Origin: Branchiostoma floridae
Taxonomy: Eukaryota > Chordata > Leptocardii > Amphioxiformes > Branchiostomatidae
NCBI RefSeq assembly: GCF_000003815.2
Contig: NC_049996.1
Span: forward strand, 15,358,828-15,422,827
DNA length: 64,000 nucleotides
Direction of reading: 5' to 3'
How positions within the stretch are numbered: the stretch's first letter is position 1; every line of letters begins with the position of its first letter. Position numbers and translations under genes: made by a program. Below are positions 1 to 12,830 of this stretch, piece by piece. Under the pieces are notes generated by a model that was not told where the DNA came from, made no database searches, and saw only the letters and a list, made by a program, of their open reading frames with translations.

Positions 1-285
1 AATGAATGAATAAATGAAGGCCATTTATTGCACACTTGCCCCATTGGGCTAAGTACAGGTCACATGTAAAAATCATATATAGGTAACAATGGAAACAACC
101 ATACACATCTATATATACAGATATGCGTCTAATCTATTCTAGGAGATTCGACTTCAACTCGCTTAATATAATACATACTAACAAACGGGAATACCACGGT
201 TCTCGGTTGTCATCGGGAATTTGATACCTTCCGATTTCTACGTTCAATATATGACTGCAGAGTTTTGCCTTCCTGGGTACTGTAC

Positions 286-450
286 TAGTCTCTACCAGAC
301 TCCGGATCGCTGGAAAATTTAGAAATGGAACAAATAGAGGAGTCGTCAGCCGGCCAGAGGGATATAGCCGGCTAGGGAACAGTGGATCGCGTGCTGTTCC
401 CTAGCCAGCTATACTCCCATGGCCTGCTGACTCCTCTAGCTATTACAGCA
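286..450. repeat. Fold-back MITE, family A, copy 1
   Basis: The left arm starts TAGTCTCTACCAGACTCC and runs through a block matching the copies at 3485-3690 and 22275-22470. The second half mirrors the first through the core (GATCGCG-CTGTTCCCT), but the outer right arm has decayed. It is a non-autonomous DNA transposon relic with no ORF. Confidence 0.75.
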
Positions 451-709
451 CTGTACTGTACCACTTCAAAATGTGTAGTCGAAAAGTACACACACATGAC
501 ATATATATGTGTCAGCTGGTAGACTTTGCAGCTTGATTGACGGGTGACCTGCGATGCACTCTGACCCCGAGCCCCCCACAGTGTGTTGTGAATCAAGGTT
601 GGGAACATACCTGCACCGGAAGGGTCAGAGGTCGCGTCACCCCACATAATTGGCGCGCCAGGTACGAACCCCCGGGCCACTCAGGGGGCATGTGTTTCTG
701 AACAATGAA

Positions 710-879
710 TACTGTAAATGCAGAATCTTCACCGCAAACGTATAACCACCGCGAACATTTTCCATGGCAGTAAGAGACTACAGTGCATGGTGCTACCGCG
801 AACTTAAAACCACAGCGAAAAGTCCTTTTTCCTGCTACCGCGAAATTGAATCCCCGCGAAATTAAATACATTTACAGTA
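710..879. repeat. MITE, family B (TACTGTAAATGCA ends), copy 1
   Basis: The element is about 170 bp with inverted ends TACTGTAAATGCA and TTTACAGTA. It contains several short blocks of the type ACCGCGAA/TTCGCGGT. The same element recurs at 2164-2306, 6963-7175 and, degenerate, at 34468-34677. Confidence 0.75.
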
Positions 880-1104
880 CGTCCGTACATGTACTGTAAC
901 ACAGAGGTGGTGGGGCGGGGCAATACTGTTGTCTTCGATAAAGAAATCATAAGATTGCTTTGCTATTCTGTTTTAATTTCAGCAAAGGAACAGGTCCGAA
1001 TTCTGAAAAAAAGCGCAACATTGTACAATTTGAATAAAGGAAAACATAAACTTTCTTTGTCATTCAGTACTTTTCTTTCAGACATGGAACTTTTGCTTCC
1101 CATT

Positions 1105-1441
1105 CCATAATTAATTTCTTGAGTACGTAATTTAATGAAATGCCAATAGTTATTAAGAAACGTGTAATATTGCACACGGGGCTGTAGTGTTTGGATATGT
1201 GATATGTAAAATCTGCGTATCATTAATTTCTTGAGTTCTTGATTTTATGAAATGCCAATAGTTATTAAGGAACGTGTGATATTGTACACGGGGCTGTAGT
1301 GTTTGGACATGTGATATGTAAAATCTGCGTATTATTAATATCTCGAGTTCTTAATTCAATGCAATGCCAAGAGTTATTAAGGAACGTGTAATATTGCACC
1401 CTGGGCTGTAATGTTTGGACATGTGATATGTAAAATCTGCG
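1105..1441. repeat. Three-unit tandem repeat, period about 113 bp
   Basis: Three consecutive units each begin near TTAATTTCTTGAG and end near GTAAAATCTGCG. They share the block GCCAATAGTTATTAAG and then GGGCTGTAGTGTTTGGA. Units start near 1108, 1223 and 1336 and differ by scattered substitutions. There is no coding potential. Confidence 0.85.
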
Positions 1442-1539
1442 CAGTTATCGGCTTGGGGGCTCTCTGCAGCTTATCGGAATGAGCAGGAGGCTTATCTGCG
1501 GCTAGCTTCACTCCTGAGGTTTTGACGCACACGACGCCT

Positions 1540-1772
1540 GGATACTCTGTGTTCTCTGTGCGTGTGTTTGTCTGTGTGTGTGTGCACGCGCGTCTGCATG
1601 TTTTTCGTGTTCGTGTGCGCGCGTGTATGTGTGTGTGTGTGTGAGAGAGAGATAGAGTTTCTGTGTCTGTGAGTGTGTGTCTGTGCGTGTGTGTGTGTTT
1701 GTGTGTGTGTGAATGTGTGAGTGTGCGTATGTGTGTGCGTATGTGCGTCTGTGAGTGTGCGAGTGTGCGTGC
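1540..1772. repeat. TG-rich microsatellite
   Basis: Imperfect (TG)n with CG, AG and TT interruptions. The His/Thr-rich open frames on the opposite strand are a by-product of the dinucleotide repeat. Confidence 0.9.
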
Positions 1773-2163
1773 GCAAATGAAACAAAATATTGAGTTCAAA
1801 TTTCTCAGCACCCACCTCAAATGAAGTAAAAGAAAAACTCGTGACACGAACTGTATGATAATCACACTCTTTTCGGGAAACTGTAGTTTGCCGTTTTTAA
1901 GCGGGGCAGTCTCTCTCTCTCTACATATATATAAACCTGCCATCATATTTTCCGTTGACAGGCCAACCTCCCCTCATCCACAATTCCCCATCCCTCTTCA
2001 CCCCCGGAACAGTACTGGATCATCCCTTAATATCCACTCCATTATCTCACATGTCAAAACATCCCACAATATTGAACACGCCGCGTTTTTACCGCAGTGA
2101 CCTCCGGGGAGTTGTGCGAGTTCCGCACCGGCAGCAGTCCACACAGACGCCGCGATACAGCGT

Positions 2164-2306
2164 TACTGTAAATGCATTTAAGTTCGCGGAGATTTGATTT
2201 CGCGGTAGCGGGAAAAGGGACTTTCAATTTCGCGGTAGTACCATGCACTGTAGTCTCTTACTGTTATGGAAAAATGTTCGCGGTGGTTTTAAATTCGCGG
2301 TATTTT
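2164..2306. repeat. MITE, family B, copy 2 (right end lost)
   Basis: It starts TACTGTAAATGCATTTAAG and contains the same TTCGCGGT blocks as copy 1, in opposite orientation. It breaks off after the ATTCGCGG block at about 2306. Confidence 0.7.
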
Positions 2307-2388
2307 TTCCAAGCCTCCTTCACCGGCGTCTCTGGGGATTTTGGCGTAATTTATTTTTATGGGGGGGGGGGGGTGCGATACAGCGTCA

Positions 2389-2831
2389 GGCCACGTTCAT
2401 GTGATTATGTGGATGACATCTTCAGGGAACCCCCAAACTGATGCGAGCGTGGGAATAACCACCAAAAAAAAGAGAACCAAATAAAAAAAAGTTGCCTTCA
2501 TTATGAAATTGTTCATTATGGAACCCCAAAGCTGATGCGAGCTAGCCTGAGTACCATCCTCCGTACCACACAGAATATAATATGCCGAACAATAGATTCT
2601 TCATTTTTGTTGTATCACGTTCCCTTTGACCTTGGAATATTCTATCATATTCTATGACATTCGTATACGTTTTCCGATATATTGTGTTGCAATCCACGGC
2701 ATAAATTTGCTTATTTTTAAGCTGTTTTTATGATTTACAATATGGTTAAAGACTTTTTTATTTTTATTTTTGGAAAAGGCCGAAAACTGATGCTCGCGCG
2801 GATGTCATCCATAGAATCAAATCAGCATGGC
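2389..2831. repeat. MITE, family I (GTGGATGACAT ends)
   Basis: The left end resembles GGCCACGTTCATGTGATTA followed by TGTGGATGACAT. The right end is the approximate inverted copy, ATGTCATCC then GAATCAAATCAGCATGGC. A similar pair of ends bounds 35244-35541, and a fragment lies near 34178-34230. The interior is AT-rich. Confidence 0.6.
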
Positions 2832-3484
2832 GTTATTTTCCCCCGAAACTCCGCGGATAGAAGTGGTGTTTGATGGATCGCATCGGATCCCGTCAGAGCG
2901 GACTCCGCGGAGGTGATGGATAGGGTGCCGGTGGATCTGGACCAAATCCCGTAGAGAACTCCACGTCACTTAGCGGGCGTGTAGCGGTTTCCCGTTTTCC
3001 GCTGGGTGGTCGTTTGTTTTAGCTTCCTCTCAGGCAAGTAAAGATACCGGAGAAAACAGTCTGCTAGGGGCGACTCAATGATGTCTCTGTGGTAAATACT
3101 TATCATATGACAACGAAACGTTGATGTTTTTTTTTTTACAAACCAACCATAGCTAAACCCATACAGTCCGACATTTTCACCATTACCAAGAAGCGAGAAA
3201 AAGCCGAACTTCTGTGTTAGACAAAATTTGTGGTACAAAACAAGCCAGAGATCTGCTTAGAGATTAACACTTGCACACATGTTTCTCGTGTGGCATGGCC
3301 TTGGCGTGTCCACCTCTTCCATCATTAATGGATCACCCCTCACCGTATCAGCATTTGGCGATTTTCAGCGAACCGCGAAACCCTGTCCATCCGTCATCTG
3401 GTTAATCCCCCACTCTCGTCACAATCAGATAACCCGTGTTTAAGACATTCTTAACACCTGCTCGGAAGTCGGGCCCAAAACCGC

Positions 3485-3690
3485 TAGTCTCTACCAGACT
3501 CCGAGTCGCTGGAAAAATCGTAGAAATGGTACAAATAGAGGAGTATGCCGGCCAGAGGAATATAGCCGGCTAGGCAACAGTAACGCGACCGCGGATCCTA
3601 GGATCGCGAGCTGTTCCCTGGCCGGTTATATTCCTCTCTATTTGTTCCATTTCTACGATTTTCCAGCGATCCGGAGTCTGGTAGAGACTA
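3485..3690. repeat. Fold-back MITE, family A, copy 2 (near-perfect palindrome)
   Basis: About 206 bp. The left arm TAGTCTCTACCAGACTCCG is mirrored by the right arm CGGAGTCTGGTAGAGACTA, and complementarity continues inwards through AATCGTAGAAATGG to a CCTAGG core. It could fold into a hairpin of about 95 bp per arm. Confidence 0.9.
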
Positions 3691-3699
3691 CACAACCGC

Positions 3700-5350
3700 G
3701 GCACAAGTCGTTAACTAACGCGCGCTTGACGTATATACAGACGACACAAATAGCCCAGAAACACGTGTTAATCATGACCAACCCTGGGCGACGTACTTAG
3801 ACCATATGGAACGTGACGTTTTCCAAAACGCGTTCTGGAAATGATTTTTAACAGGAGTGTTTTAATTGGCTGTTGGGCATCGCACAACATTCTGCTTGAT
3901 TTGCGTCATCAACTTTTCGGCTACAGGCAGAATGAGTAAGGTTGGAAGTGGAGAAACTGTGTAAAACGTCGAAGAAAGAGTGAATCTAGCGTTTTGTAAT
4001 GAAAAATTGCCGAATTCTCGTCCTCTAATCCTGATTAGATTGTTGCATTCTCTCCAGAAAGGTGTCCTTTGCGGAATGTTATCCTCGCCCGAGGCATGAC
4101 GGGACTTGAGACAAAGGAGGGCTGATGATGGATAACTTGTCGGTCAGGGGGTGACGCGGCTCCGCACAAATCACTCCGCCACAACAACAACAACAACAAC
4201 AATGCACAACACCGTAAACAACAAGTCTCTAGACAGACGTGTCAGCTGGATAAAAAAAGTAGACGAATCTGGCCAAATAGGGACAAATAAGTTACTATGG
4301 GTTTTCAGTCCGTCTTTTGCAGTCTATCCGGCCGGTCAATTCACTCCTAGGCCAATTAACTCCTAGCCTACTAGCCTACCTTGGATAAATTCCCCTATTG
4401 TAATACTATTCGGCCAGGCAGGAGTCTGGTAGAGACAAAGTAGTGTTGCTGTAGGGAATTTGAAATAGTTTAGAAATACTTTGTGTTGGTCCTTGTGATT
4501 TTGTATTATCAAACATGAAAGACTGTTGAGCTATTTTTGTAATGGCTATATAGTGCACACAATCTTATTTGTTGATAAACAGTCACCCACACTTCCGAAG
4601 ATCATTTCATCAAGTTGGGAGGGCATTGGGTAATGGAGTTTTCTTTCTCAGAACCAGTAAAGTCTCACCTTAGTACCTGCTTACGTTTCTGTACAAGTTA
4701 ATGTTTTCTTTTCAGCAAATAAAATCCCCCTGCCTGTAACATAGTGGCGTTCGGTCCAGTTTCAACTTGCTCTGCCGAGAGCTTCACAAAGAAGCTAACG
4801 TCCCTATTCAAAGTCTCTGAACTAGATCAACACTGCTGCACAGACGTAACAACACCAGACGTAACACTGCAGTACCACGGAAAGCCGACAGGAGGCCCTT
4901 TGATTTACAGACACCCACCGACATACCAAAATATTCATCCATTATTCTTCGAGTTATATGCTGTCTAAAGACACACGTACGTACAAAAAAAACATACAAA
5001 TGAAAACATAACCTTATTAGCAAAAACAAAAAACAAAAACGAATGAACGTAAAACATCAATATTTCCGGACTGCGGAACCATATTTAAAGACCCAAAGAA
5101 GCACCACACTAAATCCCGGCTACCCAGCACTCCGCATCCCATCCTCCCGCCAGAGCACGGACATTACTTATACAGCCATTTTTACGGCACCTTTGTTAGT
5201 ATGCGCTAATAACAACGGTCTTATTGGGCCCTGCGCAATAACATGGTCAATCTATTACTCCATCGAGCGCGATGCGAATAGACGTCTATGTCCATCAAGA
5301 GACACCATTTCCCGGGACTTTATTACACGGGTTAATGGAAATCTTATTGA
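3700..5350. other. Non-coding stretch, no gene recognised
   Basis: I see only short unsupported ORFs. There is an (ACA)n microsatellite at about 4180-4202 and a fragment of MITE family A (GGAGTCTGGTAGAGAC, 4421-4436). Nothing supports an exon. Confidence 0.5.
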
Positions 5351-5355
5351 GGCTT

Positions 5356-5451
5356 AGCGTGGAGAGCTCGCGGGGCTGTCGTTACATCGGGGTAGTCACG
5401 GGGAATACTGAGTAGGGCGCACAGCTACTCTCCATGCTTAGTTAGGCTCCG

Positions 5452-5493
<42 letters not shown>

Positions 5494-5600
5494 GGGGGCG
5501 TGAAAACCTCCCGGGGCTGTCGTTACATCGGAGTAGTCAGGGGGAATACTGAGTAGGTTCGCACTACTCTACAACACAGGTTCTTAGGCTCCCGCTAAAA
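5356..5600. repeat. Two-copy tandem duplication with GA and poly-G tracts
   Basis: The block GGGGCTGTCGTTACATCGG ... GGGAATACTGAGTAGG occurs twice, near 5373 and 5513, and each copy ends at a GCTCC(G/C)GCT junction. A (GA)n tract followed by a G-run (about 5455-5496) separates them. A purine-rich tract follows and leads into the assembly gap. Confidence 0.8.
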
Positions 5601-5719
5601 AAAAAAAAAAAAAAAGAAGGGAAAAAGGAGGGGGGGAAATATTGGGGAGACTTATAGAAAAAAAGGTGGAAAAAAGGAAAAAAAAAAAAAAAAAAGGAAA
5701 AAAAAAAAGGGGGGAAAGG

Positions 5720-5987
5720 NNNNNNNNNNNNNNNNNNNNNNNNNNNNNNNNNNNNNNNNNNNNNNNNNNNNNNNNNNNNNNNNNNNNNNNNNNNNNNNNN
5801 NNNNNNNNNNNNNNNNNNNNNNNNNNNNNNNNNNNNNNNNNNNNNNNNNNNNNNNNNNNNNNNNNNNNNNNNNNNNNNNNNNNNNNNNNNNNNNNNNNNN
5901 NNNNNNNNNNNNNNNNNNNNNNNNNNNNNNNNNNNNNNNNNNNNNNNNNNNNNNNNNNNNNNNNNNNNNNNNNNNNNNNNNNNNNNN
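5720..5987. other. Assembly gap (N run)
   Basis: A run of N bordered on the left by A/G homopolymer sequence. The low-complexity left flank is the probable reason the assembly broke, so the gap length may be nominal. Confidence 0.98.
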
Positions 5988-6013
5988 CCATGACGGACGG
6001 CCATTCAAAGCGG

Positions 6014-6221
6014 AACTGTATCGTCTGTACTCTATAAATTGAGTTATCTTCTTCTTTGTTTCTTTTCATAACACGTATAGAGAGGGAAAAATAAAATAAT
6101 ATTTGGTATGCAGGTTCGCACACTGTATCGTCTGCACTCTTCATATTGAGTCATCTCCTTATTTGTGTCTTTTCATATACACGTAGTAAAAAAATTATTT
6201 CTCTCTGTCTCTTCTATAATA

Positions 6222-6300
<79 letters not shown>
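6014..6300. repeat. Diverged two-copy repeat, then (TA)n(GA)n microsatellite
   Basis: The block TATCGTCTGTACTCT ... TTGAGTTATCT ... TCTTTTCATA (6018-6078) recurs at about 6125-6182. It is followed by (TA)n at 6222-6260 and (GA)n at 6262-6300. Confidence 0.75.
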
Positions 6301-6303
<3 letters not shown>

Positions 6304-6962
6304 GAAGTGATATGTGTTTTATCCCTCTAACTGATTGTTTGGAACTGCAGGTGCCTTTTTGTCGGAAATTTTGGATCTCATGTTATTTTTCTGATGATCT
6401 CTCTTGTCTTGATCTTTTCCTTAACGCATTTTTTCCTTTTTCTGTTCTCAAAAATCAGAAAGCCGCTTTGGTGTATTCCTTTTCGTCTCTAGAGGCTCTA
6501 GTTGCCATTCGCTACAGAATGAGTCATTTCGTATCGGGTTTAATGGGGGAAGCTGAGGAACATGAGAAAGAGTGCGTGTTTCCAAGATGGGTGATGGAGA
6601 TATATAGATAAGATATTGAGAGAGACAGAGACTCAGAGACAGAGAGAGGGGGGAGAAAGGAGAGATAGAGAGAGGGAGGGAGAGAAAGAGGAAAATGAAA
6701 GACCGAGGACCGCTTAGGCTAGCGTCACATTTCGGTCGGGCTGTTTGTTGAAACAAAAAATAGAAATGTATACACAAAATTTTGCCCAAATTAATAATGC
6801 CCACGACTATTCTCTTAACGTCTTGTATAGTTTGGTGTCTTTTATATCATACTTTTCGTTCCCGAAGGCCGGGCCCCGGTTTGAAAATGTGACGTAGGCC
6901 TTAGGTGAAAGACCTTCCCTACATCATTCCCAACCCCACCGACCGTATAAAAGCTACTTGGT

Positions 6963-7175
6963 ATACTATAAATGTATTTAAGTTCGCGGGGATTTAATTT
7001 CGCGGTAGCGAGAAAAGGGACTTTTCGCGGTGGTTTCAATTTCGCGGTAGCATCATGCACTGTAGTCTCTAACTGTTGTGGAAAAATGTTCGCGGTGGTT
7101 TTAAATTCGCGGTGAAGTGGCCACCGCGAAAACCGCGAAAATTAATCCACCGCGAACATTTCTGCATTTACAGTA
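6963..7175. repeat. MITE, family B, copy 3
   Basis: The ends are TACTATAAATGTATTTAAG and CTGCATTTACAGTA in inverted orientation. The interior has five or more TTCGCGGT / ACCGCGAA blocks. It is the longest copy of the family in the window. Confidence 0.75.
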
Positions 7176-7179
7176 TCCC

Positions 7180-9030
7180 ATCCTTCCACCATCAGTACAC
7201 GTATATGCATGCGTATCGACCGTAAATTTATGGCCGGGCTCTAAAAGCGAGTGTCGACTTCCCTTGTTGAGTTATTGACTAGCTCGTGCAAGAGTGTCTC
7301 CAAGGGGGGCACCCAGGTCGCGCAGACACACATATGAAAACAGAGCATCCAATATTTCAGGTTCGGGCCTGCTTTCACCTCTGATGGATCGCCTCTTGTA
7401 TCTGGACAATCATCTCCGCAAGCTCCATCAAAAATCGTAATAATCGATGTGCCGTAAATGGGCACCCCGCTGCGCGATACGCGAGTCGGAGTCGTAAAAT
7501 CAGGCGAATGAAACAAGCCGTGGGTGACAGGTCATAAATCCGACGGGCCAACCCCCCTTCGGGCCGGACGGCAAGTCCGCGGGGTTTGGGAACTACAAAT
7601 GTCTTCACAGAAGGACGGGAACGACCGTTACTGCTTCTGGACAAAGGGTAGGGAACAGCTAGAGCAGCGTGAAGTAACGCCAAGGAGGGTCCAGTTGTTC
7701 AGTTCTTCAACAACTGCATGGACCGTCCCCTGTTCACTCTAGCGACCCCAGTTCCGAGAACCAATGATGTTTTATGAAGAAAACTGCGGCAAGACAAAAA
7801 TTGGTCCCGTTTACACGGAAACAGATTGACTCAGGTTCCTAGAAACTGAAGAAAGGGCAAAGTTTCTTCTGTGCCAAAAATCAACTGTTGTTCTTTCCGG
7901 TAACGACCAAATTCAGGACTCAAGACGAGTCAAGACGAAATATGCTGCTCAGGAAACCGTACCGGCAAACCTGTTCTGACTGAAACTTGAATACAATTCC
8001 AGCTTCCAGTATCTAGATTTATGTACGGCCTCGAGTCTTGGATTGAACCCGACTTCTTCACTAAACCCGTTTTGACCTAGGAACTGTCAGGGCGATGAAG
8101 ATCATCAATTCCAAATGGCTGGCTAAACTCTAACTCCCCGCTGTGCGAGTAATCTTTAACACTAACTTCTTACACGGTTCATTTAGTCCCAACCACAACG
8201 TACGTTTCTCGGTCAGAACACGGCCAGTTGTAGTCTAGAACGCAGCCTGTGGGGAGTTGCGTAACCAAGGAAGGGTGAATGACTCACGTTCGAAAAGTAC
8301 ACCTGAAAAATTCAGCCCTGCCAAGATGGCGCCGCCTCCAGGCTATCAAATCGACGGGAAAGAAACGCTTCTGATTTTTCGTTCCCCCTGTTTGATTTTT
8401 ATGATATAAATGTATAACCCAAATATATATTTTGTTGAGCATTTCAGTTGCTTTTTGTATTTTTTTACTCTACTTTATTTCGCTGGACTTCAGAAACCCA
8501 AACTATGTTTCAAGTCCATACCGAGAACGGGGTGGGGTTGGGGTGAAACTTCAGTACACATGACGTGCCCCCTTTTACCTTATCTCTTCGTCATTGCTGT
8601 AAATCCCCAATGTTTTAGTTGTAAAATGTATCAGTTACAAGAAGTGGTTTGAGTTGATACGGTGTTTCCGCTGTAAGCCCGGTTAAGGTTTCCAGAGGAA
8701 TAAGACTACGACATACTCAAGGATGCAAATACAAGTCGTACGTAATAGCGCTTGCAACAGAAACTACCCGTACAGTATTACCCGCCCTCTTGACTTTGCA
8801 CTTGTCCAAGGTTATACAAATCAATGCTCACACAAAATCCGCACAACCGATCACGTAGCGGGTAAATCCGCGCTACTCAAGGCAAGATCCTTCAAGGGGA
8901 CTTCCTTAAACCCAGCGCCTTAAGTCACATCAAGGAGGTGCCGAGTCCCCAAGCTTAGCTAGCGACTTATGGGTATAACGTCACCTTAGATTGTCTGTGG
9001 TAATCTTAGATATGAACCTCAGCGATTAAG
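7180..9030. other. Non-coding stretch, relatively GC-rich
   Basis: No exon is supported. The motif AAGATGGCGCCGCC near 8323-8336 resembles a YY1-type initiator element seen at many animal promoters. I see no transcript to attach it to, so promoter function is only a possibility. Confidence 0.35.
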
Positions 9031-9054
9031 GCGTAGGTGGTAGGACGCGCGTGT

Positions 9055-9262
9055 TTGTGTGATTGTGTACGTGCTCTGTCTGTCTGAGTGTGTGTGTGTG
9101 TGCGTGAGTGTGTATGTATGTGTGTGTGTATGCGTGTGTGTGTGTGTGTGTATGTGTATGTGTGTGTGATTGTGTGTGTGTGTGTGTGTGTGTGTGTACT
9201 CGTATGTGCGTGTGCGTGCGTGCGTGCGTGTGCGTATGTATATGTATATGTATATGTGACCG
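9055..9262. repeat. TG-rich microsatellite
   Basis: Long imperfect (TG)n with GTGCGTGC and (TATG)n segments. Cys/Val-rich and His/Thr-rich ORFs across it on both strands are repeat artefacts. Confidence 0.9.
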
Positions 9263-9269
9263 TGTTGTA

Positions 9270-12200
9270 TCACAGGTGCCAGGCGGTGTTTAGCGCAGTG
9301 TAACCCGGCCCTGTGCTGTTGACACACCGGTAACTCCACCGTACCTCGGGTCGCGCTCGGGAATTTCAATGAGGCACAGCTGAAGACCGAGGAGGTGCCT
9401 CCATCCCCCTGCCAGGAGAGGAGAAACCGAATCCCACCCGAACTGCTACATGTTGCATGTGTAGGAGATGTGGCCAGAATCCTGAGTATTCTCGTTAAAA
9501 CCACTGACGGGGAAAATGGGTCTTGACGGTGCAAAAATGTCAGGTATCTAATTAGAAGCCGTCAGCAGTCAGGCTAGGGGCGCAGCACAGCTTCAACCTA
9601 AAACACGTTTCCTTCTCCAAACGTGTACGGAACTGCAACTTTAAAAACGCCAGGACAAAATCGTGTCCAGAAATACGCAGAAAATGTCCACAGACATCCG
9701 CTAACCGTACTTTAACATGGCTACACGCTTGTTAATGCTGCCTCACATCTGATCTGTATCGCCACACCGCATGTGGTGCACGGAATAGGGTAGCGACAAA
9801 TTTGAAACAAGGCATTTGCTTACCTGATAAATCAGAGCTGCAGCAGGTAGCCACATCACTCCTTACCCCCTGGGATCACGTCTTCTCCCGCTCCAGTGCC
9901 TCTACTTAGCTCCCACTAGGTGTCTTGTAGTGCTTACTTGGCTTATGAGGCAAGGCGCATTAAACGTTTGGACGCGCGCCCAGGCATATATAGACGGTCT
10001 CTAGCCTTTACCAGGTATATATGGGCACGACAGGGTGTCTACTGCCCCTGCCATTAACAATTACTACCAAGCCAATCTATAAGTCCAGATGGCATAGAAA
10101 CAAGGCCCTCCGGAACACTAGTAAGGGTTTTCTCGTAGCTTACCGTACTGAGGTTGGGTTGCAGGCGGCTTGGTAGAAGCCAGGCGCCGAGAGTGGAGAC
10201 TGGACGGGCCGGGACCCTCCCGTGAACGAAAAGTGATTTTCTGGGTCAGAAAGTCAGATGAAGTCTACGTCCCGATGTGACAGGTGATCATATGGTGAGA
10301 TCCTTAGCATCAACGTCAGCGACAAGCGGGAGGAACCAGAAACTATGCGGGGGGGGGGGGGGGCAGATAATTTAAGGGGAGGGACGGTATTATGTAGTCG
10401 ATGCTATCATAACTCAATAACAAACTCGAGCTGCGTGTTTGTCTAGAGAGACACGGCTTAAGGCCTGCTTTTGGAACTAAACCAACATATCCGGAGGGAG
10501 GACAGCATCTTTCATGGCCAAACCACATTCTACAAAAAAGGGGCTGTCAGCTCCAATTTTATACACTAATCTTTTCTTTTTTCCAACTCGATGAGGTAAT
10601 GATACGTAAAATTGTGAGGACAGGACAGGAGATGGGATTAGCACACGGAAAAGTGCACCTTTTTAAATGGCGTGACAGAGGGAGCGAAAATTACAGCAAT
10701 TATCCCGCCCTGCTCTACAAGCTGTCTGTCACACGTGCCAAACTGCCAACCCCAGACGGGCGTCACATCGCTCACAATCGCGCCATGTTAACGTCTGTGT
10801 ATGAAAACATGTCGAGATATGATTATGCTTATTTCTTAACGTTCAGTCGCCTTTTGTGTATGCTGTGTGTTATGTTTCGTGACGTGAACAGCAAACAGGG
10901 ATTATATCAGCACGCTATAGAATCATTCCTTTGTCTCCTTAATACATTGGCTAAAAACATAATTACACAACAGCCCGAGCTTGAATGAAACCCCAAGACT
11001 ACGAGGTTCATTCTTTCTCGTACGACAGCTTCTAGAAAAGACCACACGACAGTTTCCCATGCCCATAATTTGATCGGACAGCCAGGCTAGCACACATGAC
11101 CGGCGCTAAAATGAGCGCAAAATTTCCAAACGTCCAAGGCCTCCAACTGTAGACAACACGACCGCCATGAGATATACGATCCTGCCACAGGCCAAATAGT
11201 CCACATCGCTCTTTGACAACCCAGCTAAACAACTGCAGTATTTACGACGGCTAGCATATCTTTTCCGAATCATTAATCTTAAAACCAACAGCGCGAAACG
11301 CACAAGCTAGGAGAAGAAACCACTGTGCATTTCGCCTTAACAAACAAAGAAATTTCGACTTAAGTTTTGTGAGAACAAAATCTTTAAATTTTGAACGTGG
11401 GAAAAGTCGATTTATGTGAACGTTTCTGTCGTTTCCTGACATTCTTCGCGGTACTTAACGCATCAACATACGGCTTGATAAAGGACACATGTCTGCGCGC
11501 AGGCGGATCGGGCTTCGCCACTGCGTGCGGGTATGAAAACAGTTGTCTTTGCACGGGGCAATGTTTGGGCTGATCGAACCCAACCAACTGACCTCCAGTC
11601 GAGCGTGATTCATCGACAAATTGTTTTTCGGGACGGAAATTAACTCTTAAAGGCGCCCCACCAAACTTTGAATGAACGCAGCGCAAGTGTAAAGCACCGT
11701 TTCAGTATACAAGTGCTTTGACTAGGTTCTAGGGGTGGTGTTAGTTGAAGATTTGACGAACGGAGGGGTTAAAGTGATTGACAGGTGGCTAAACTCGTCT
11801 GGAAAGCCAGGATTGACGACATGCCGTGCGAACATGCCTGCCTTTCCGCCTCAGGTCACCTACCCACTGACTTAACACGCTGTGAAGCGACACACCCCGA
11901 ATCAACCCCCTGTTGGGGACCTAAACAAGCTCCAAATCACGCCAATTCCTACAAAAACAAACCCAGGCTGAACTTCGGATTTGTTCTCCGGCGAAGTGGG
12001 TGATAAAAGCCCGCAAACAGGTGTCAGAAAACCCCAAGTCAAACACCGAGTCACAAACCCCGGAAGAGACACCTACCTGAAAGTTCACTCACATTCTCCG
12101 CCATGTTGACATGATTACGATAACGTAATTAACGACAGGTCAAAGGTCACATGAGAAGCGCATCTCCCCACAAACTATCTAATCTTATAGGTCTAAAAAG

Positions 12201-12830
12201 CCAAACGTTTTCACTACTCACCGGAAAGTAGACCCGATTCTCTAGGTAAATCTCCTAACATCTGCTCTCTGTCAAACATTGCCTTGAATGGGAAACAGGA
12301 AGAAAATCGGACGACAGTTTGCAGTAGTGCCGCAAAACGGGCTGGTCCAGTAATGGAGATTTTTATCAGCACAAGTTGGGTGAGTTGTCCGTAACGTTCG
12401 CCGGTTGTTGCCGGGATTTAAGAACATGCAGACCAGCAAATCCCCTTCCTTCGCTGGTCGATAAGGGAAAGGATACTTCTAAGTGGTCAAAGAAGAGTTG
12501 ATTGGACGCTGAATGGTGTTTATCGATTCGTAAAATGACCCTCCGTGTGGCAAAAATTGCAGCCCTTGTTTTTTGGCGCGCGAAAACGTCGATTCGGTGG
12601 CAATTAAATTTTCCCTACCCGTATGATTAGGACTTCTGCCGTCGGAAAGTAAAAATGGACCAATTTTAGACCTTTAATCTTACCAGAATGGGTCGTAGGG
12701 CCGATTTAAATGCCTCTGCAGCTGCGTTTTAGAATGAATCGAAGATGATGTTAGGGGGAGGGGGGCATCGAAAGATGACAGCATATCTAGAAGAAACTTA
12801 TTTCGGTATGTCAGCGGTTGATCCTATCAA
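9270..12830. other. Non-coding stretch, no gene recognised
   Basis: There is a poly-G run at 10350-10363. A 129-residue ORF on the + strand (10599-10988) has no recognisable domain, splice context or biased composition, and I do not call it a gene. The rest is unique-looking sequence. Confidence 0.45.

Noticed and set aside
1377-1946. His/Thr-rich ORFs on the minus strand
   Set aside because: They are translations of the TG microsatellite at 1540-1772, with no other coding signal.
1540-9262. CRISPR-like or bacterial regulatory arrays
   Set aside because: The repeats are microsatellites, MITEs and minisatellites in a eukaryotic intron/exon context. No spacer-repeat structure or cas genes.
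9019-9534. ORFs rich in His/Thr or Cys/Val on both strands
   Set aside because: Created by the (TG)n tract at 9055-9262.
10599-10988. 129-aa + strand ORF
   Set aside because: No recognisable domain, no splice or promoter context, and length reachable by chance.
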